A stretch of 64,000 bases of DNA from Lachnoclostridium edouardi (GCF_900240245.1 NZ_OESQ01000001.1:2281615-2345614); one strand, 5' to 3'; positions 18,306 to 27,379 are shown, counted from the first letter of the stretch. Notes: generated by a model not told the origin, from the letters alone. A program made the numbers and translations.

Positions 18306-19110
18306 ACCGTTTTTTCCTCTGGCTGATAGGCGTTCCCATTTTCTTCGATTTTTTGAGAATCTGAATCAGCCAGCGAAATTCTTCGTCTGACAGATTTTTA
18401 TAGTTGATACCGAGCTGCTTGCAGTAAAGGACAACGAGCTTTTCATCCCGACTGCCCTTGAAATTTTCGACCGCTTCCAGATTTTCTTTCAGTTCATCGG
18501 CAACGGTGGTCTGGGGCGCACTCTCACTGTCCTTTTTGTGAGCTTCCCGAATATCCCGGATAATGAGATTGAGGTCATCCAGAACCATGTGGCTGAAATA
18601 TTCATCATCGCTGATATGGGCGGCTTGCAGCACTTTCAAATGCGGGTCATCTTCGCCGGGGCGATACCGTTCAATGATTTCATGCCGGACAGTATCGACA
18701 AGGGCGTTTAGGTTTTGAATCTGCATGGTGGCAATCCCATCCACATAAATCTCAATGTCTGCAAGAAACTTGATAAAATCTTTATGTGTGGCAAGCTCAC
18801 AGAGTAGGCGGTTGTTAATCCGACCGCTTTTCAAAAGTGCCACCATCTCATCATTCAAATGCAGCTCTGTTAGTGGCGTGTTGATCTGCTCTCGGTTCTC
18901 TGTCCGGCACAGCAGATAATCAACGGAAACCCCATAGAAGTCTGCCAGCGTGACAAGATAGCCATGATTGATTTCCTTAACATTCTCTTTTTCATAACTT
19001 CCAAGAGCTGATTTAGAAATGTCCGTCAGCTTTGATAGTTCTTCCAGATTTAAGCCTTTATCCTTGCGGAGTTCCCAAAGGCGTTCCTGTATGCTTGTTG
19101 CTCCTTTCAT
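18304..19110 (-). CDS. XRE-family transcriptional regulator of element A
   Basis: The 268-residue product has an N-terminal Cro/cI helix-turn-helix at about residues 8-65 (IQERLWELRKDKGLNLEELS, then TDISKSALGSYEKE and YGVSVDYLLCRTENRE). A long helical C-terminal region with no catalytic motif follows. Regulators of this length are common in Tn1549-like and related clostridial elements, where they face the replication and mobilization genes. It is divergent from the operon that starts at 19594 and probably controls it. Confidence 0.85.
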   Translation of the reverse strand: MKGATSIQERLWELRKDKGLNLEELSKLTDISKSALGSYEKENVKEINHGYLVTLADFYGVSVDYLLCRTENREQINTPLTELHLNDEMVALLKSGRINNRLLCELATHKDFIKFLADIEIYVDGIATMQIQNLNALVDTVRHEIIERYRPGEDDPHLKVLQAAHISDDEYFSHMVLDDLNLIIRDIREAHKKDSESAPQTTVADELKENLEAVENFKGSRDEKLVVLYCKQLGINYKNLSDEEFRWLIQILKKSKKMGTPISQRKKR

Positions 19111-19593
19111 GGGCGCACGCTCCTTTCCAACGGTTTCATTGCTGTCGCTTAACTGGATTATATCACACTTTCCGCAATCGTGGAAATTTCCGCTTTTTAT
19201 CCTTAATTCCTACTTTGTGGACATACGGCACAGGGCACAAAAATGTTCTATGATACAGGTAGTTCATCGATGGATTATTCCAATCGAATGACCAGCCTGT
19301 GTGGGATATGCTTCCCCGGCGATGTAGCGCCATGACTTTTGGCAGGGATATGGAGGAACCCTAACCAAAATGAGCGTACCGAAGGGAGCGATACGCCGCT
19401 GTGAGATTCAGGGGAGGAACGACACCGGGGAGAACTGGCGAACTGACCCCGAAATGATACCGAAACACGACAATCTGATAGGGGGACAGTCTACCCTATC
19501 GCTGATACTTCGGGAGATTTTAAGGGGCTCTATGGCTGTAATTTTGCCGAAAATCGCCCCGAAACCATACACTAAAACGGGAGGAAACACAAT
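19111..19593. other. 483-base divergent control region of element A
   Basis: It lies between the XRE regulator and the replication operon. A GATAGGG...CCCTATC dyad lies near 19476-19499. A 30-codon frame at 19243-19335 (MFYDTGSSSMDYSN...) is possible but has no good ribosome binding site. Operators for the XRE regulator would be expected here; none could be defined from a single sequence. Confidence 0.3.
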
Positions 19594-19782
19594 ATGCCGA
19601 GAATGAGCAAAAAGAGGAAGCATGAGCTTTCCTTTTACCTCAATGACCGGGGGCGTGTCACTTACAACGAATTGTGCCGGAAATGCCAGCATGGGTGCAA
19701 GCAGAGCTTCCGGGCGGTTGTGGTTGACTGCCCCCGTTACTTATCCAAACGAGCAAAGAAAAAGGAGGAACACACCGAATGA
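19594..19782 (+). CDS. Small conserved basic protein of mobilizable elements
   Basis: The 62-residue product is strongly basic at both ends and has Cys residues in NELCRKCQHGCKQSF and VVDCPRY, possibly a small zinc-binding unit. It has a GGGAGGA site and overlaps the next gene by four bases (ATGA), so it is the first gene of the replication/mobilization operon. Its role is unknown. Confidence 0.6.
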   Translation: MPRMSKKRKHELSFYLNDRGRVTYNELCRKCQHGCKQSFRAVVVDCPRYLSKRAKKKEEHTE

Positions 19783-20120
19783 ATTTTGAATTTATGACGA
19801 TAGACACACCCTTGCCGCCCTGTATGCCCTTTCCCAGAGCGTTGACAGGATTTCCAGTCAGCAGCACCGCAAAGGTCATGTACTGCCGGATGCTGGACGC
19901 TATGCTGTCCAAAGGGCAGGAGGACGAGAACGGAATCCTGTTTGTCTGCTTCCCTGTCACAGCCATTGCCGCAGTCCTGTCCCGCAGTCCCATGACGGTC
20001 AAGCGTTCTCTGAATGAACTGGAAACCGCCGGACTTATCATGCGGGTGCGTCAGGGCGTTGGAGAATCAAACAGGATTTATGTGCTGATACCAAGAAAGG
20101 AGGACACTGCCCTTGCCTGA
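19779..20120 (+). CDS. Replication-initiator-like winged-helix protein
   Basis: The 113-residue product starts with PLPPCMPFPRALTGFPVSSTAKVMYCRMLDAML and continues through a winged helix (LSRSPMTVKRSLNELETAGLIMRVRQG). This corresponds to the N-terminal domain of RepA-like initiators, such as the longer homologue in element B at 34237. It is shorter than full RepA proteins. It overlaps its neighbours on both sides (ATGA at 19779 and a TTG start at 20113), typical of a tightly packed element operon. Confidence 0.7.
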   Translation: MNFEFMTIDTPLPPCMPFPRALTGFPVSSTAKVMYCRMLDAMLSKGQEDENGILFVCFPVTAIAAVLSRSPMTVKRSLNELETAGLIMRVRQGVGESNRIYVLIPRKEDTALA

Positions 20121-20409
20121 TACCTCAAAGCTGGAAAAGCTCAACCGGGAGCTGGAGAAAAGCGAAAAGAAACTGCGGAAAGCCATCAATGATGAAAAGG
20201 CATTACAACACCAGTTGAAGCAGCTTACCCGAAAAGAACGGACACACCGGCTCTGCACTCGTGGCGGTATGCTGGAAAGTTTTCTGCAAGAGCCGGAACG
20301 CCTGACAGATGATGATGTCATGCTGTTGTTGAAACTCATTTTTCACAGGCAGGACACGCAGGAACTATTGAAAAAACTGCTGGAACGGGAGAAGCCGGAA
20401 ACCCCTTAG
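20113..20409 (+). CDS. DUF3847-type mobilization accessory protein
   Basis: The 98-residue product begins at TTG 20113, behind AAGGAGG and overlapping the previous gene. The first half is a Lys/Glu-rich coiled coil (KLEKLNRELEKSEKKLRKAI). The second half has RKERTHRLCTRGGMLESFL and a leucine-rich tail. This pattern fits DUF3847, a family found next to relaxases in Firmicute elements. Function is unknown, possibly relaxosome assembly. A hairpin-rich non-coding stretch follows. Confidence 0.7.
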   Translation: MPDTSKLEKLNRELEKSEKKLRKAINDEKALQHQLKQLTRKERTHRLCTRGGMLESFLQEPERLTDDDVMLLLKLIFHRQDTQELLKKLLEREKPETP

Positions 20410-20457
20410 TTTACTAAGGGCGCAATTATACACCACCCAGAGGTTGGTGCATTGCGT
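20403..20457. other. Hairpin pair, candidate oriT or element control region
   Basis: CCCTTAG-TTTA-CTAAGGG (20403-20420) is followed by a nested stem in which CGCAAT (20421-20426) pairs with ATTGCG (20451-20456) and CACCA (20431-20435) with TGGTG (20445-20449). The surrounding 306 bases (20410-20715) contain no convincing gene; the frame at 20452 has no family pattern and no ribosome binding site. The cargo hydrolase gene may have been inserted between this site and the relaxase. Confidence 0.4.
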
Positions 20458-20715
20458 TCTCCGAAGGCTCCTCGCCGGAGGGCTGTGATTTTCCGCAGTC
20501 AAGGTCTGCTCCAAATCATACAGGGGACGCTACGCTTCCCCTGCGCTGGCTGCCGCCAGCTACCCTTTTGTGGACTTGCCATCTGGGGACACCTTGCGTT
20601 GCAAGCTGTTCCCAGCCGACAAGTAAAATATGGCTTGACTTAAAATTTTTATTCAGTTACCCTTAGATAAGAGTTACCGGTAGCTCTTTATCTAATCAAT
20701 AAGGAGCGTGTAAAA

Positions 20716-21726
20716 ATGTATCATGCACATTTTAGGGGAACACACTACGAAGCTGGTTTTCGGTGGGGTTCCTTACTGTTAAAACACAAAAATATAATTT
20801 TAGAGAACATACCATTTGAAATCACGCAGGAACGGATTGACTATGCTTTGTCCTGCCTTCCGATTTATGAAAAGTATTACCATGAGATTGTAGAAGAAAT
20901 TCAAGGTCTGGCAGATGGACAACAATGTGATGTCCGTATTTTGCAAGCTGTATTATTTAGTATGTACTCTATGCCTCCATCTTGTAATTGCTCTTGTTTT
21001 GCTTTTACAACGGAACAGGAAATTCTTCTGGGACGAAACAGTGATTTTCTGACAGAAATCGAAAGGCTAAATCAGAATGTAGTTTATAAATTGACGGATG
21101 GAGTTTATTCTTTTACAGGAAATACAACTGCTTTTATTGAGATTGAAGATGGTGTTAATGAACAGGGTTTAGCTGTTGGTTTAACATCCGTCTATCCTAA
21201 CCAATGCAAACCGGGATTTAACGCAGGTATGATTGTCAGATACCTGTTGGAGAAATGTAGAAATGTGTTGGAAGCTGTCTCCTGTTTATATCAATTACCG
21301 ATTGCTTCAGCACAAACTTTAACCTTAGCTGATACAATGGGGGCGATAGCTGTTATAGAATGTAATGCGGAACAGATAAAAATAGAAAAAACATTGAATA
21401 GCAATCTTGCTTTTGTCTGTGCAACGAACACTTTCCATCTGCCAGGAATGGTAGGCTATAACAACGATAAGATTGATAATTGGTTTGCAGAAGAACGGTA
21501 TCAAACATTGTATTCAGCTTTTAGCGAAAAAAATGGAGGTTTCAATTTTCCATTTGCAGAAAAACTGTTGTCTGGAGATTATGGTTTCCTCTGTCAGTAT
21601 GACAGAAGTACAGGTAAAGATACTGTCTGGTCAGTTATTTATGATATGAAACGACACAAAATTTATCGAAGTGAAGGGAATCCCAGACGACACAAATTCA
21701 AAGAAGATATTCGTTTTCAGTTTTGA
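20716..21726 (+). CDS. C45-type autoproteolytic acyltransferase/hydrolase (Ntn fold)
   Basis: The 336-residue protein begins with HFRGTHYEAGFRWG, typical of C45 (acyl-CoA:6-aminopenicillanate acyltransferase-like) and linear-amide C-N hydrolases. The cleavage and nucleophile region is CNCSCFAF (Cys at 90, 92 and 94), with GRNSDF about 15 residues later, as in Ntn hydrolases that process themselves to expose an N-terminal Cys. FIEIEDGVNEQGLAVGL follows, another family hallmark. Which Cys is the nucleophile and what amide is cleaved cannot be told. It has an AAGGAG site. It is much more AT-rich than the flanking mobilization genes, so it is probably cargo of element A. Confidence 0.75.
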   Translation: MYHAHFRGTHYEAGFRWGSLLLKHKNIILENIPFEITQERIDYALSCLPIYEKYYHEIVEEIQGLADGQQCDVRILQAVLFSMYSMPPSCNCSCFAFTTEQEILLGRNSDFLTEIERLNQNVVYKLTDGVYSFTGNTTAFIEIEDGVNEQGLAVGLTSVYPNQCKPGFNAGMIVRYLLEKCRNVLEAVSCLYQLPIASAQTLTLADTMGAIAVIECNAEQIKIEKTLNSNLAFVCATNTFHLPGMVGYNNDKIDNWFAEERYQTLYSAFSEKNGGFNFPFAEKLLSGDYGFLCQYDRSTGKDTVWSVIYDMKRHKIYRSEGNPRRHKFKEDIRFQF

Positions 21727-21759
21727 TTTTTCAAATTGATGTATTTCCATAACTAAATA

Positions 21760-21830
21760 TCCGCCGCCCACACAGCGGCACACCGAGCAGGAAATCTGAA
21801 AAAAAGGTCTCCTGCTTTTTTTCCGCCCAA
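21760..21830 (+). promoter_or_regulatory. Conserved hairpin upstream of the element A relaxase
   Basis: CCGCCGCCCACACAGCGGCAC is followed by GAGCAGGAAATC, a loop, and CTCCTGCTTTTTTTCCGCCC. It has the shape of an intrinsic terminator, but nearly the same sequence stands at 31178-31246 in element B, also upstream of mobilization genes. Conservation between two otherwise different elements suggests an origin of transfer or a control site for mob expression. Confidence 0.45.
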
Positions 21831-21885
21831 AATGAGGTGGTAAAACGCCACCCCATCCATCAATTACCGAAAGGAGGGACACGAA

Positions 21886-23466
21886 ATGCCCTGTCCACAC
21901 AACGAAATCACGATTGTGCAGCGAAGCCAGCGGCAGTCTGCGGTTGCCGCCGCTGCTTACCAGAGTGGCGAAAAGCTGTTCTGTGAATACGACCAGCAAG
22001 TGAAGCACTACCCGGAAAAGCGTGGTATCGTCCACAATGAAATCCTGCTCCCGGCAAATGCCCCACAGGAATATGCAGACCGCAATACTTTATGGAACGC
22101 CGCCGAAGCTGTGGAGAAACAATGGAACTCCCAGCTTGCAAGGCGGTGGGTGCTTACCATCCCCAGAGAGATACCGCCTGACCAGTACGCTGTCCTTGTC
22201 CGGGAGTTTTGTGAACAGCAGTTTGTTTCCAAAGGCATGATTGCTGATTTTGCCATCCATGACCCCCATCCGCCGGGACACAATCCCCACGCCCATGTCC
22301 TGCTGACGATGCGGGCAATGGACGAACATGGGAAATGGCTTCCCAAGAGCCGCAAGGTTTATGACCTTGATGAAAACGGGGAACGAATAAAACTTCCGTC
22401 CGGCAGATGGAAAAGCCACAAGGAGGATACGGTGGACTGGAACGACCAGAGATATTGTGAAATCTGGCGGCATGAGTGGGAAGTTATCCAGAACCGCTAT
22501 CTGGAAGCCAATGACCGCCCAGAGCGTGTGGACTTGCGTTCCTATGCCAGACAGGGGATTGATATAGTCCCCACTGTCCATGAGGGGGCTGCTGTCCGGC
22601 AGATGGAAAAGCGAGGTATCCAGACGAATATCGGCAACCTGAACCGGGAAATCAGAGCCGCCAACCGCCTGATGAAGTCCATCCGGCAGCTTATCCAAAA
22701 CCTCAAAGGCTGGATTACCGAGCTGGGAGAAAAAAGGAAAGAGCTGCTTACACAAAAAGCGGCGGAAGAAGCGGTCTTTCTTCCCAATCTGCTGATGAAA
22801 TATATGGAGATACGAAAGGAAGAACGGAGGGACTGGACAAGGGCTGGACAGAACCGGGGGACTTCACAGGACTTAAAGGCAGTCAGCGAAGCCCTGTCCT
22901 ATCTCCGGCAAAAGGGGCTTTCCACTGTGGAGGACTTAGAAGCGTTTCTGGAAGCGTCCGGGAAATCAGCCGCAGATTACCGCAATCAGATGAAGCCAAA
23001 GGAAGCCCGCAGCAAAGTGATTGACGGGATTCTTGCCAGCCGGACAGACTGCAAGGAATGTAAGCCCGTCTATGAAAAGTACCAGAAGATATTTTTTAAG
23101 AAAACAAAGGAAACTTTCAAGCAGGAACACCCGGAGGTTGCCCGGTATGAGAAAGCCGCCGCCTACCTTGCCAAGCACCCGGACGATAAGGACAGCACCA
23201 AAAAGGAGCTGCAAGAGGAGCAGGAAACGCTTCTGGAAGAAATCGCAGAGCTGAAAGTACCGCTGACCGAGGTACAGGAGGATTTGAAGAAGCTGCGGGA
23301 CATCCGCTACTGGGTACGGAAAGCCACACCCGGCACAGAGGAAAGCAAAGAGCCACCCAAGAAGCAGCCCATCAAAGAAGTCTTGCAGGATAAAGCGGAC
23401 GAGAAAAAAGCACAAAGAACTGCCCCGGCGCAGACAAAACACAAACAACAGGATATGGAACTTTAA
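21886..23466 (+). CDS. mobA: MobQ-type (MobA/MobL) relaxase
   Basis: The 526-residue protein has a relaxase domain at about residues 1-220. The N-terminal IVQRSQRQSAVAAAAYQSGEKL supplies the usual MobA/MobL start, and HDPHPPGHNPHAHVLLTMR (near 125-143) holds the metal-binding histidine cluster. The remaining 300 residues are a Lys/Glu-rich coiled-coil tail. Such relaxases nick oriT and lead the single strand into a recipient. It follows the conserved hairpin at 21760 and AAAGGAGG. No secretion genes accompany it, so a helper conjugative apparatus is needed. Confidence 0.9.
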   Translation: MPCPHNEITIVQRSQRQSAVAAAAYQSGEKLFCEYDQQVKHYPEKRGIVHNEILLPANAPQEYADRNTLWNAAEAVEKQWNSQLARRWVLTIPREIPPDQYAVLVREFCEQQFVSKGMIADFAIHDPHPPGHNPHAHVLLTMRAMDEHGKWLPKSRKVYDLDENGERIKLPSGRWKSHKEDTVDWNDQRYCEIWRHEWEVIQNRYLEANDRPERVDLRSYARQGIDIVPTVHEGAAVRQMEKRGIQTNIGNLNREIRAANRLMKSIRQLIQNLKGWITELGEKRKELLTQKAAEEAVFLPNLLMKYMEIRKEERRDWTRAGQNRGTSQDLKAVSEALSYLRQKGLSTVEDLEAFLEASGKSAADYRNQMKPKEARSKVIDGILASRTDCKECKPVYEKYQKIFFKKTKETFKQEHPEVARYEKAAAYLAKHPDDKDSTKKELQEEQETLLEEIAELKVPLTEVQEDLKKLRDIRYWVRKATPGTEESKEPPKKQPIKEVLQDKADEKKAQRTAPAQTKHKQQDMEL

Positions 23467-23531
23467 CAGGCACTTGCCATTTTCAATCAGAGAATGTCAG
23501 GTGCTTTTCTTTTTTTCAAGGAGGGATAGAT

Positions 23532-24176
23532 TTGAATGTATTTGAAGCTGTGAAGCAGTCCGTTACAACAAGACAGGCTGCGGAGCATTATGGAATCCAT
23601 GTAGGTCGGAACGGAATGGCTTGCTGCCCGTTCCATAACGATAAAACCCCAAGCATGAAGCTGGATCGGCGTTACCACTGCTTCGGCTGCGGTGCGGATG
23701 GGGATGTGATTGATTTTGCCGCCGCCCTGTATGGGCTGGGAAAGAAAGAAGCCGCCGTACAGCTGGCACAGGACTTCGGACTTTCCTATGAGGGCTGGAA
23801 ACCGCCGGGAAAGGCAAAAAAGCCCAAGCCCCGGCAGAAATCCCCGGAGGAACAGTTTCAGGAAGCAAAGAACCGCTGCTTCCGTATCCTTGCCGATTAT
23901 CTCCATCTGCTTCGGGCATGGAGAAAGGATTATGTCCCGCACTCCCCGGAGGAAGCCTTTCATCCCCGGTTTGTGGAAGCCTTACAGAAGCAAGCCCAAG
24001 TGGAATATCTGCTGGATGTGCTGCTGTTCGGGGAAACAGAGGAAAAAGCGGCTTTGATTACGGACTACGGAAAGGATGTGATACAGCTTGAACAGCGAAT
24101 GGCAGAGCTTGCAGCCGCAGACGCAGCAAGAACTAAAAAGCACTATGAACGCCATGCAGCCGCCCCAGAGCGTTGA
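23532..24176 (+). CDS. CHC2 zinc-finger primase-like protein
   Basis: The 214-residue product starts at TTG 23532 behind AAGGAGG. The N-terminal 75 residues are a DnaG-type CHC2 zinc finger: CCPFHNDKTPSMKL followed by RYHCFGCGADGDVIDFAA. The rest is helical and lacks the TOPRIM catalytic domain, so alone it is only the template-recognition part of a primase. It overlaps the VapE gene by 89 bases in another frame and probably works with it in element replication. Confidence 0.85.
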   Translation: MNVFEAVKQSVTTRQAAEHYGIHVGRNGMACCPFHNDKTPSMKLDRRYHCFGCGADGDVIDFAAALYGLGKKEAAVQLAQDFGLSYEGWKPPGKAKKPKPRQKSPEEQFQEAKNRCFRILADYLHLLRAWRKDYVPHSPEEAFHPRFVEALQKQAQVEYLLDVLLFGETEEKAALITDYGKDVIQLEQRMAELAAADAARTKKHYERHAAAPER

Positions 24177-25482
24177 GGAAATCAAGGCGGGGCTGGAAAC
24201 TACCGAGAAAGGCGGTGTCCGTCAGAGCATACGGAACTGCCTGACCGTATTCCAGCGTGACCCGCTGCTTTCCGGGGCTATCGCATACAACATCCTGACC
24301 GACCGCAAGGACATCATAAAGCCCATCGGCTTCCACAGGGAAAGCACCGCCCTAAACGATACGGACATGAAGTATCTGCTTCTCTATCTGGAAGAAACCT
24401 ACGGGCTTACCAATGAGAAAAAGATTGATAACGCCATCGGGATTGTGGCGAATGAAAACAAGTACCATCCCATCCGGGACTATCTCAATACCCTTGTGTG
24501 GGACGGGACAGAACGAATCCGTTTCTGCCTGCGGCACTTTCTGGGGGCTGACGCAGACGATTACACCTATGAAGCGTTGAAGCTGTTCCTGCTGGGTGCA
24601 ATCTCACGAGCCTTTCAGCCGGGGTGCAAGTTTGAAATCATGCTCTGTCTGGTAGGCGGTCAGGGGGCTGGCAAGTCCACCTTCTTTCGACTGCTGGCAG
24701 TCCGGGACGAGTGGTTCTCCGATGATTTGCGGAAGCTGGACGATGACAATGTGTACCGCAAGCTGCAAGGTCATTGGATTATCGAAATGTCAGAAATGAT
24801 GGCAACTGCCAACGCCAAGAGTATTGAGGAAATCAAGTCGTTTTTAAGCCGGCAGAAAGAAGTTTACAAGATACCCTATGAAACCCACCCGGCAGACCGC
24901 CCCCGTCAGTGCGTGTTTGGCGGCACTTCCAATGCCCTTGACTTCCTGCCCCTTGACCGTTCCGGCAACCGCCGCTTTATCCCGGTCATGGTGTATCCAG
25001 AGCAAGCCGAGGTTCACATTTTGGAGGATGAAGCCGCTTCCAGAGCCTATATCGAGCAGATGTGGGCGGAAGCGATGGAGATTTACCGAAGCGGCAGGTT
25101 CAAGCTGGCTTTCAGCCCCGCCATGCAGCGGTATCTCAAAGAACACCAGCGGGATTTTATGCCGGAGGACACCAAAGCCGGGATGATACAGGCATATCTT
25201 GATAAGTACACCGGGAGCATGGTCTGTTCCAAGCAGCTCTACAAGGAAGCCTTAAACCATGCCTTTGACGAGCCGAAGCAATGGGAAATCCGGGAAATCA
25301 ACGAGATTATGAACCAGTGCATTTCCGGCTGGCGGTACTTCCCGAACCCAAGAATGTTTTCAGAATATGGCAGACAAAAGGGCTGGGAGCGTGAAAACCC
25401 GGCAACGGACTCCGGCAACCCGTCTGAAAAAATGATGGATGGTTTTGTGGAGGTCACAGAACAGATGGAGCTTCCATTCTGA
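24088..25482 (+). CDS. VapE-family helicase/primase-associated protein
   Basis: The frame starting at TTG 24088 encodes 464 residues; ATG 24145 is an alternative start without a clear ribosome binding site. Residues about 120-400 form the VapE/DUF3874-type superfamily 3 ATPase: Walker A GGQGAGKSTFFRLLA near residue 191, EMSEMMATANAKSIEEIKSF near 234, and PRQCVFGGTSNALDFLPLDRSGNRRF as the sensor region. These proteins act as replicative helicases in phages and mobile islands. The overlap with the CHC2 gene indicates translational coupling. Confidence 0.85.
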   Translation: MNSEWQSLQPQTQQELKSTMNAMQPPQSVEEIKAGLETTEKGGVRQSIRNCLTVFQRDPLLSGAIAYNILTDRKDIIKPIGFHRESTALNDTDMKYLLLYLEETYGLTNEKKIDNAIGIVANENKYHPIRDYLNTLVWDGTERIRFCLRHFLGADADDYTYEALKLFLLGAISRAFQPGCKFEIMLCLVGGQGAGKSTFFRLLAVRDEWFSDDLRKLDDDNVYRKLQGHWIIEMSEMMATANAKSIEEIKSFLSRQKEVYKIPYETHPADRPRQCVFGGTSNALDFLPLDRSGNRRFIPVMVYPEQAEVHILEDEAASRAYIEQMWAEAMEIYRSGRFKLAFSPAMQRYLKEHQRDFMPEDTKAGMIQAYLDKYTGSMVCSKQLYKEALNHAFDEPKQWEIREINEIMNQCISGWRYFPNPRMFSEYGRQKGWERENPATDSGNPSEKMMDGFVEVTEQMELPF

Positions 25483-25790
25483 AAATGACAGCCCGTTGCA
25501 CCCCCTGTTGCTATCCCGTTGCCGAGCCCGTTGCCGGGGAAAATCCCTTATTTCCGGGCTTTTCTCCCCTATGACAACCAAAACAACAGAAAAATAAAAG
25601 AAAAGTATAAATAGTAACCACCGCCAGATTGAGACTGTTTGCAAGGTCTTCCTGCGCCCGTTGCCGGACTTCGTTGCCGACACCCTCTGTCTAGCTATTT
25701 TCATGTGCGCAGGCAATGAGCCAAGCGGATACGCTTGCGTAGCCATTTGGCGAATGCTGCGACAACGATAGTTATGGAGGATAACTGCCT
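25483..25790. other. 308-base gap between vapE and xis
   Basis: The stretch contains repeated CCGTTGC/CGTTGCCG segments (near 25492, 25513, 25524, 25659 and 25672), suggesting a small iterated motif, and ends in a good ribosome binding site for xis. The minus-strand frame here is a shadow. The iterated CGTTGCC units may be binding sites for a replication protein, but this is speculative. Confidence 0.3.
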
Positions 25791-26024
25791 ATGGCGAATA
25801 ATAAGATGAATATTGAAGGAAAAAATTACTCAGATATTCCGGTGTGGCGTAGATATACGCTTACCATTGAGGAAGCAGCCAGATATTATCATATCGGCGA
25901 GGGGAAACTGAGAACGCTTATTGACACACATCCCAATGAGGATTTTTATGTGATGAACGGCAATCGTGCCCTCATTAAGCGTGAGAAATTTGAACGGTAT
26001 CTGGATCAGGCTACTGCTGTGTAA
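25791..26024 (+). CDS. xis: Excisionase of element A (Tn916 Xis type)
   Basis: The 77-residue basic protein carries IPVWRRYTLTIEEAARYYHIGEGKLRTLI followed by FYVMNGNRALIKREKFERYLD, the pattern of Tn916-family excisionases with a winged helix. It helps integrase excise the element. It lies 110 bases before the integrase gene in the canonical xis-int order. It appears intact although the integrase is not. Confidence 0.9.
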   Translation: MANNKMNIEGKNYSDIPVWRRYTLTIEEAARYYHIGEGKLRTLIDTHPNEDFYVMNGNRALIKREKFERYLDQATAV

Positions 26025-26134
26025 ACAGAGCTGACAGATTTACCGATTTCACATGATATAACTATGCGGAGAGCTGGATTTGTGTTATGATAAGAGTGCA
26101 AGTCTGGCTCTCTTTTTTGAAAGGAGAGTTCACG

Positions 26135-27334
26135 ATGAGTGAGAAAAGACGAGATAACCGTAATCGGATTTTGCGAGAGGGCGAGTACCAGCGTAAAGAT
26201 GGGAGGTATCGGTTCCGCTATATTGATGAGGACGGAAAAGAGAAAAATGTATACAGTTGGCGTTTGGACAAGAATGACCCAATGCCAAAAGGGAAGAAGC
26301 GGGAGCCTTCCCTGCGTGAGAAAGAAAAACAGATTGAAGCGGATTTGTTTGACCGTATCGTAACCAACGGTGGCAACTATACTGTTTTGGAACTGGTGGA
26401 AAAGTATGTTTCATTGAAAACAGGAGTTCGTCACAATACGGTTGCCGGATATAAAACGGTCATCAATATGCTGAAAAAAGAGAGTTTTGGGAATCTGAGA
26501 ATTGACAAGGTGCGTTTGTCAGACGCAAAGGCATGGCTGATTAAACTCCAGCAGATAGATGGTCGGGGATATAGTTCCATTCATTCTATCCGGGGAGTTC
26601 TCAGACCGGCGTTTCAGATGGTGATATATGATGATTTGCTTCGTAAAAATCCTTTTGAATTTGAGCTTGCATCCGTCATTGTCAATGATTCTGTTACCAG
26701 AGAAGCAATTACCCGAAAGCAGCAGAGAGATTTATTGAAGTTTATTCAGGAAGATAAACATTTCAGCAGATACTATGATGCAATCTATATTCTTTTTCAC
26801 ACAGGACTTCGAATCTCAGAGTTCTGTGGGCTGACGGTTTCAGAAATCGAGTTTGGAGAAATGCGTATCAAGGTAGACCATCAGTTACAGCGTACCGTAC
26901 AGATGCAGTATGTAATTGAAGAACCAAAAACTGACAAAGGCATCCGCTATGTGCCGATGACGGAAGCTGTCGCAGCGTGTTTTCGCAGAATCATTGCCAA
27001 CCGCAAGACACCAAAAGTTGAACCGATGGTGGAAGGATATGCAGGATTTTTGTTTCTGGATAAAAACGATATGCCGATGGTTGCCCTTCACTGGGAAAAG
27101 TATCTAGAGCATATCATTCAGAAATACAACAGGATTTATCGCATCTAGATGCCGAAAGTTACCCCGCATGTATGCAGGCACACCTTTTGCTCTAATATGG
27201 CAAAATCCGGGATGAATCCGAAAACCTTGCAGTATATCATGGGTCACGCAGACATCAGTGTAACCTTGAACACTTACACCCATGTGAATTTTGATGATGC
27301 AAAGGAAGAAGTATATCGGATAGCGAATAGTTAA
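26135..27334 (+). pseudogene. int: Tyrosine integrase of element A, interrupted by an amber codon
   Basis: I place the start at ATG 26135 behind GAAAGGAGA. The full frame is 400 codons, equal in length to the element B integrase. It has a Tn916-like arm-binding N-terminus (REGEYQRKDGRYRFRYIDEDG), a core-binding domain, and the first catalytic Arg in TGLRISEFCGL. TAG at 27146-27148 (codon 338) then stops translation. The remaining catalytic parts, HVCRHTFC, GHADISVTLNTYTH and the Tyr, lie after the stop in the same frame. The 337-residue product would lack HxxR and the nucleophilic Tyr and should be inactive unless the amber codon is read through. There is no frameshift. Confidence 0.88.
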
Positions 27335-27340
27335 AAAAGC

Positions 27341-27379
27341 CCGTTGGTAAGGACGCTTGCTTTACCAACGGATTTACCA
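27341..27379. repeat. Right arm-type repeats of element A with a hairpin
   Basis: TTTACCAA occurs at 27360-27367 and 27372-27379, mirroring the doublet at the left end (11710-11728). An inverted copy, GTTGGTAA, stands at 27342-27349 and gives a CGTTGGTAA/TTTACCAACG hairpin that can also terminate integrase transcription. Confidence 0.6.

Noticed and set aside
20452..20643. A 63-codon gene between DUF3847 and the hydrolase
   Set aside because: No ribosome binding site, no recognisable family, and it overlaps a hairpin-rich non-coding stretch.
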